Assembly: GCA_019192545.1 (NCBI GenBank)
Contig: JAHCMI010000025.1
Span: 1-64,000 of the forward strand
Length of the DNA stretch: 64,000 nucleotides
From: Rivularia sp. MS3
GTDB lineage: Bacteria; Cyanobacteriota; Cyanobacteriia; Cyanobacteriales; Nostocaceae
Direction of reading: 5' to 3'
Each line of letters starts with the position of its first letter. Position 1 is the stretch's first letter. The translations under genes and the position numbers were made by a program. Of this stretch, positions 60,851 through 64,000 are shown piece by piece. A model generated the notes under the pieces. It was not told where the DNA came from. It did not search any database and was given only the letters and a program-made list of their open reading frames with translations.

Positions 60851-61774
60851 CTACTTTTCTTTCCCGTACAAAGCGTTTGCTGTTGCAAATTGCTTGGCTG
60901 CTTCTAGTAAATATTCAAAATAGGTACGTCCAACAATAGATAATTGTTTTCCATTCGGATAAACCATATACCAATCGCGTTTTATGGGAAAATGCTCAAC
61001 ATCTAAAACAGTTAAATCCTCTGCATGAGGCATTAATGTATGGCGAGACAAAACCGATATTCCTAAACCACCAGCAATAGCCTGTTTTATCGCTTCATTA
61101 CTACCCAATTCTAATTTTACTTTCACTTCTACATCATTTTCATCAAATAGTTTTTGTACCGCCCTTCTGGTTCCAGAACCGGGTTCGCGCATAATAAAAG
61201 GTTCATTTGCCAGCTTTGATATAGGAATATTCTTTTCACCAGCTAAAGGATGATTAATCGGAGCTAAAACTATTAAAGGATTTTCTAAAAATGCTTCGCA
61301 ATGAATATCAAGATGCTCCGGAATTTGACTCATAATATATAAATCATCTTGATTACTTGTCATTCTTTCCAGAATTCCTTCGTGATTTGTCACCTGTAAA
61401 GAAATTTCAATTCCTGGATAAAGCTGACAAAATGAACCTAATAAACGTGGAATAAAATATTTTGCGGTTGTTATGACTGCTAAGCGTAATTGTCCTTGTT
61501 TTAAACCTTTTAAATCGGCTACTTTCATCTCAAATTGAGCTAAAGTATTAAAAATTTCTTGGCAGGTAGCAAATAATTCTCGTCCTGCTTCTGTAAGGTA
61601 TAACCGCTTACCGACTTGTTCAAATAAGGGAATTCCCACCGATTTAGTAAGTTGTTTTATCTGCATAGAAATGGTGGGTTGCGTCAGAAACAACTCTTCG
61701 GCAGCACGTGTAAAACTACCGTGTCTTGCTGCTGCTTCAAACACTCTTAATTGGTGGAGCGTCGCCTGATTCAA
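60851..61774 (-). CDS. LysR-family regulator, RbcR/CcmR-like
   Basis: The 307-residue protein has an N-terminal winged helix (residues 1-65: LHQLRVFEAAARHGSFTRAAEELFLTQPTISMQIKQLTKSVGIPLFEQVGKRLYLTEAG). The effector-binding domain (about 90-300) contains QGQLRLAVITTAKYFIPRLLGSFCQLYPGIEI and PFIMREPGSGTRRAVQKLF. This is the group that contains RbcR, CmpR and CcmR/NdhR, which sense carbon metabolites and control Rubisco, bicarbonate transport and CO2-uptake genes. The carboxysome genes next door fit such a role. Its promoter region carries ATAGAT palindromes. Which of the three it is cannot be told from the sequence alone. Confidence 0.85.
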   Translation of the reverse strand: MNQATLHQLRVFEAAARHGSFTRAAEELFLTQPTISMQIKQLTKSVGIPLFEQVGKRLYLTEAGRELFATCQEIFNTLAQFEMKVADLKGLKQGQLRLAVITTAKYFIPRLLGSFCQLYPGIEISLQVTNHEGILERMTSNQDDLYIMSQIPEHLDIHCEAFLENPLIVLAPINHPLAGEKNIPISKLANEPFIMREPGSGTRRAVQKLFDENDVEVKVKLELGSNEAIKQAIAGGLGISVLSRHTLMPHAEDLTVLDVEHFPIKRDWYMVYPNGKQLSIVGRTYFEYLLEAAKQFATANALYGKEK

Positions 61775-61832
61775 TGGTAATTATCCTCAAATAGTACTTT
61801 ATAAATAAATATCTATGCCAAAACGCTTTGTC

Positions 61833-61926
61833 ATAGATATATCTATATATGTTACCGAAGAATCAAGCTAGAAACAGTTTTCGCTCATGGAAAAATTTTA
61901 GGGTTTTCCATAGATAAAAATCTATG
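61833..61926. promoter_or_regulatory. Palindromic ATAGAT boxes upstream of the LysR gene
   Basis: ATAGATATATCTAT at 61833-61846 is a perfect 14-base palindrome. CATAGATAAAAATCTATG at 61909-61926 has perfect 7-base arms around four A. Another ATATCTATG lies at 61809-61817. They lie 30-150 bases before the LysR start, where LysR regulators usually bind for autoregulation. The assignment is inferred. Confidence 0.45.
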
Positions 61927-62077
61927 TTTATCGTCGAATAATTAGTATTTCATTTATGAAACATTAAAAGTTATTATTTGAAGTAAGGGCATTTTAAGCT
62001 GTTACTTGTTGTACATTTAAAACAAAGGTACAGCAAATAATCTAATAACCCACTATCCAATAACCCATAACCTATAA
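61927..62077. other. Spacer between ccmO and the LysR gene
   Basis: It is AT-rich and holds a CCAATAACCCATAACCTATAA heptamer-like tract near 62051-62077. No gene was recognised. The ccmO transcript would end here. Confidence 0.4.
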
Positions 62078-62875
62078 TTATTCCAATTCACCCATTTCCA
62101 ATTTTTCAACTTCCGGTACGATTGAAATTTCTTCAATTACTTTTTCCGGTAACTTGTTTAATTCTGGCAACTCCAACAACTCGGCTTCTCCAACTTGCTC
62201 TTTGATATTGATTGGTAAATTTACTGGTTGACGCTCTTCTATCCAACAACTTGCTACCGGTAAAGTTTGCTCTAATTCATCCAACGGACGAGGTATGACC
62301 ATGACAGCATTTAAATCCCCAATCCGTTCGGCTTCGTACATGCCCGCTTCTACAGCGACTGCAACATTTGCTACAGAACCGCGAATTATCGCAGTACACA
62401 AACCCGACCCGATTTTTTCGTAGGCTGCTAGTTGAACATCTGCTGATTTAAGCATGGCATCCGAAGCTCCTACCATTGCTGGAAAACCAATTGTTTCAAC
62501 CAAACCAACTGCTTGATTGCTCAATTTACTATAGCTGGCACCTTCAGCAATATTACCTATTTTACTCATTATAGGTAATACAATATTTAAATTCGGGTAC
62601 GGACGGGGTATAACCAAGCTTGAAACAAATTGCCCAAATTGCTGTGCGGTTTGTTCGCCGGATTCTACAGCTAAACGCACATCGGCTATTCCACCCCGAA
62701 TCACTGCTGTACAATGTCCCCCACCAATTTTTTCGTATCCGATTAAGTGAACTCCAGCAGATTTAAGCATCATGTCCGCCGTTCCCACTATGGCGGGGAA
62801 ACTAAGAGTAGACACTAATCCTAAAGCAGCCCCTTTGCTGTTATCTCGGTGTGATGAATGATTATACGAGTGCAT
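62078..62875 (-). CDS. ccmO: Carboxysome shell protein CcmO (double BMC domain)
   Basis: CcmO is a tandem bacterial microcompartment protein of the beta-carboxysome shell, which encloses Rubisco and carbonic anhydrase. The 265-residue protein has BMC domain 1 (about 15-100: ALGLVSTLSFPAIVGTADMMLKSAGVHLIGYEKIGGGHCTAVIRGGIADVRLAVESG) and BMC domain 2 (about 120-205: AVGLVETIGFPAMVGASDAMLKSADVQLAAYEKIGSGLCTAIIRGSVANVAVAVEAG). Both keep the GxGxCTAxIRG edge motif. The acidic Glu/Leu/Pro-rich tail of about 50 residues is variable. It is 253 bases downstream of ccmN on the same strand, as in ccmKLMNO operons. Confidence 0.95.
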   Translation of the reverse strand: MHSYNHSSHRDNSKGAALGLVSTLSFPAIVGTADMMLKSAGVHLIGYEKIGGGHCTAVIRGGIADVRLAVESGEQTAQQFGQFVSSLVIPRPYPNLNIVLPIMSKIGNIAEGASYSKLSNQAVGLVETIGFPAMVGASDAMLKSADVQLAAYEKIGSGLCTAIIRGSVANVAVAVEAGMYEAERIGDLNAVMVIPRPLDELEQTLPVASCWIEERQPVNLPINIKEQVGEAELLELPELNKLPEKVIEEISIVPEVEKLEMGELE

Positions 62876-63128
62876 TTAAGTTTTCCCCAGAACTCCAACT
62901 AACTGCGACAGGTGAAGGATAAAATTAAGTATATGAATTTACGATTTACCTTTAATCCTAGCTTTTATAAATAGGAAGCATGGAGCATGGAAAATATTTT
63001 TAAGTCGGTGGACTTGTATTCAAAGCGAAAAATTGTCTTTTTTGATGTTTTGCTCTGAAAATTTGAAGGCTTAAAACCCTTGCTAGCAAAGATAAAATAC
63101 ATAATTTTAATGCATAGGCGGATTTATT
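62876..63128. other. ccmN-ccmO spacer
   Basis: About 250 bases, longer than usual for this operon. No strong terminator, palindromic repeat or gene was recognised, so readthrough from ccmN into ccmO is likely. Confidence 0.4.
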
Positions 63129-63941
63129 TCATCCTTCTTCAGATTCATCTTCATCAGGTTCGTTCAAGTTTTGTCGGTGGGGAAATAAAGTTACTAGCAG
63201 ACTTTTAATACTGCTTCTTCCATAAATATGATTTCCTATACCGTTAGAATTCGTATTGGCTGGTTCTTCGACTGATGAGTCTTCTGTGTCTTGTGTATTG
63301 TTTGTATTCACAGATTCCTCTGGTGAATTATCTGACGAAACGATTTCCTCTGTGGACTCTTTAGTCAGAGAAAAATAAGAAATTGGGGATGGACTAACGT
63401 AAGGACGAGGTGAAGGGGTAACGGGAGGAGTGGGAGAGTGGGAGAGTGGGGGAGTGGGGGAAGGAGATTCATTCACAGAAGAATTCTCTGTGTCTTCGTT
63501 TCCTCGATTCTCTGTGTCCTCTTCTGCTACGGGTAACTGGGGTTGATGAACCCTACCATTCATTTCTTTGGTGGAAGATTCTGTAAAAGACCTACTGCTG
63601 TCTCCCACAATCGAACCGGGTGGTACTACTTCTCCTGGTTTTACACAAGCGCGAAAAACAGTTGTAGCCGAACCTATACAGGCATTTGCACCAATTTTAC
63701 CAGCACCAACCATCAAGAAACCGGCTCCTAAATTAGCGCCCGATTCTATCTCTAAAATTCCTGTATCTACTTGGAGAATCGACCCCATACCGATGCAAAC
63801 TCCAGAACCGATAATTATTTTACTATCGGGGGCTGCCTGCATTATTACACCTGGTGCAATCACAGCACTAGCATGAATAATCACCTCGCCACTGAAAAAA
63901 GTCTCGAAATTACTATACAAACGCAGTGGCGGCACGGACAT
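63129..63941 (-). CDS. ccmN: Carboxysome assembly protein CcmN
   Basis: CcmN links the CcmM/Rubisco core to the CcmK shell during beta-carboxysome assembly. The 270-residue protein has an N-terminal left-handed beta-helix (about 1-115: IHASAVIAPGVIMQAAPDSKIIIGSGVCIGMGSILQVDTGILEIESGANLG...). A long Ser/Pro/Glu-rich linker (about 120-235) follows, then the C-terminal encapsulation peptide YGRSSIKSLLVTLFPHRQNL (about 240-259), an amphipathic helix that binds CcmK. The linker is unusually long, and one part (PPLSHSPTPPVTPSPRP) is encoded by the CCCACTCTCC tandem repeat found between genes elsewhere. The start has AGAGG 12 bases upstream. ccmM should lie just right of the window. Confidence 0.95.
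   Translation of the reverse strand: MSVPPLRLYSNFETFFSGEVIIHASAVIAPGVIMQAAPDSKIIIGSGVCIGMGSILQVDTGILEIESGANLGAGFLMVGAGKIGANACIGSATTVFRACVKPGEVVPPGSIVGDSSRSFTESSTKEMNGRVHQPQLPVAEEDTENRGNEDTENSSVNESPSPTPPLSHSPTPPVTPSPRPYVSPSPISYFSLTKESTEEIVSSDNSPEESVNTNNTQDTEDSSVEEPANTNSNGIGNHIYGRSSIKSLLVTLFPHRQNLNEPDEDESEEG
63428..63465. repeat. CCCACTCTCC tandem repeat inside ccmN
   Basis: GTGGGAGAGTGGGAGAGTGG with further GGGGGAGTG units lies in frame in the ccmN linker. It matches the tandem tract inside family A elements at 110-150, 47310-47345 and 56160-56190. Confidence 0.75.
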
Positions 63942-64000
63942 GTTGTTTTTAACCTCTTGAATGGAGGATGGGGAGAGGGGGGAAGAGTTAGGAGTTAGGA

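Noticed and set aside
1-64000. tRNA, rRNA, tmRNA or riboswitch genes
   Set aside because: I scanned for T-loop-like GTTCGAATC and conserved rRNA or riboswitch core strings and saw no convincing case; a covariance-model search would settle it.

Overview
The window is chromosomal DNA of a filamentous, probably heterocyst-forming cyanobacterium of the Rivularia/Calothrix/Nostoc kind. The support is carboxysome genes of the beta type (ccmN, ccmO) beside a RbcR/CcmR-like LysR regulator, a cyanobacterial YlqD protein, DUF1822 and DUF4288 genes, a carotenoid oxygenase, frequent GCGATCGC octamers, AT-rich spacers and many families of short dispersed repeats. No tRNA, rRNA or CRISPR array was recognised. 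All family assignments come from reading motifs by eye; no database was searched.

Layout. 0-3.7 kb: a possible AraC tail, a cupin, a serine O-acetyltransferase and a threonine-aldolase-type PLP enzyme, all on +. 3.8-8.9 kb, on -: DUF4288 protein with an alpha/beta hydrolase, a P-loop kinase, a HicBA toxin-antitoxin pair, a TPM-domain membrane protein and a small Ser/Gly-rich membrane protein. 9.4-16.5 kb: a phosphoketolase-like ThDP enzyme, a YhcG/DUF1016 nuclease, an RTX protein, a MITE-like element, and a HAD hydrolase/methyltransferase pair. 16.8-19.8 kb: the RNA ligase RtcB interrupted by two inteins. 19.9-28.4 kb: a beta-lactamase-like serine hydrolase, three paralogous SAM methyltransferases (the middle one shortened by an in-frame TGA), an MscS channel, an RlpA-like protein, an AraC regulator and a SpoIIAA-like protein.

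28.7-34.5 kb is the most interesting block. Two microproteins share the C-terminal tail GRSSYGxFQGGGPxxGK and flank a two-TM membrane protein. They are followed by a membrane spermidine-synthase-like protein, a glutaredoxin/GST-fold protein and a DUF4178 membrane protein, all on +. It looks like one envelope-associated system linked to polyamines or thiols.

34.5-46 kb: a Uma2 nuclease, a lipoprotein with a recent internal duplication, a pentapeptide-TM-CHAT protease, an RTX protein, a secreted protein, a sigma-like/DUF1822/GNAT trio and a truncated DUF4058 gene. 46-54.5 kb: a PEBP protein, a patatin phospholipase, the PDH E2 subunit, YlqD, a long-chain acyl-CoA synthetase and a 48-residue membrane peptide found by reading the sequence. 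54.7-60.5 kb: a carotenoid oxygenase and two large calcium-binding or adhesin-like repeat proteins. 60.8-64 kb: a LysR regulator, ccmO and ccmN, with the rest of the ccm operon beyond the right edge.

Short mobile-like repeats fill most spacers. They include a 130-140 bp element with long terminal inverted repeats, the GTAGGTTGGGT, GTTCGTAGTTGCGC and AAACCCGGTTT palindromes, elements ending in GACTTACGCA-like termini, and short tandem repeats. In several places they reach into genes: they supply the stop codon of the Uma2 gene, overlap the stop codon of the ELWxxDGT gene, and appear to be copied into the linker of ccmN.
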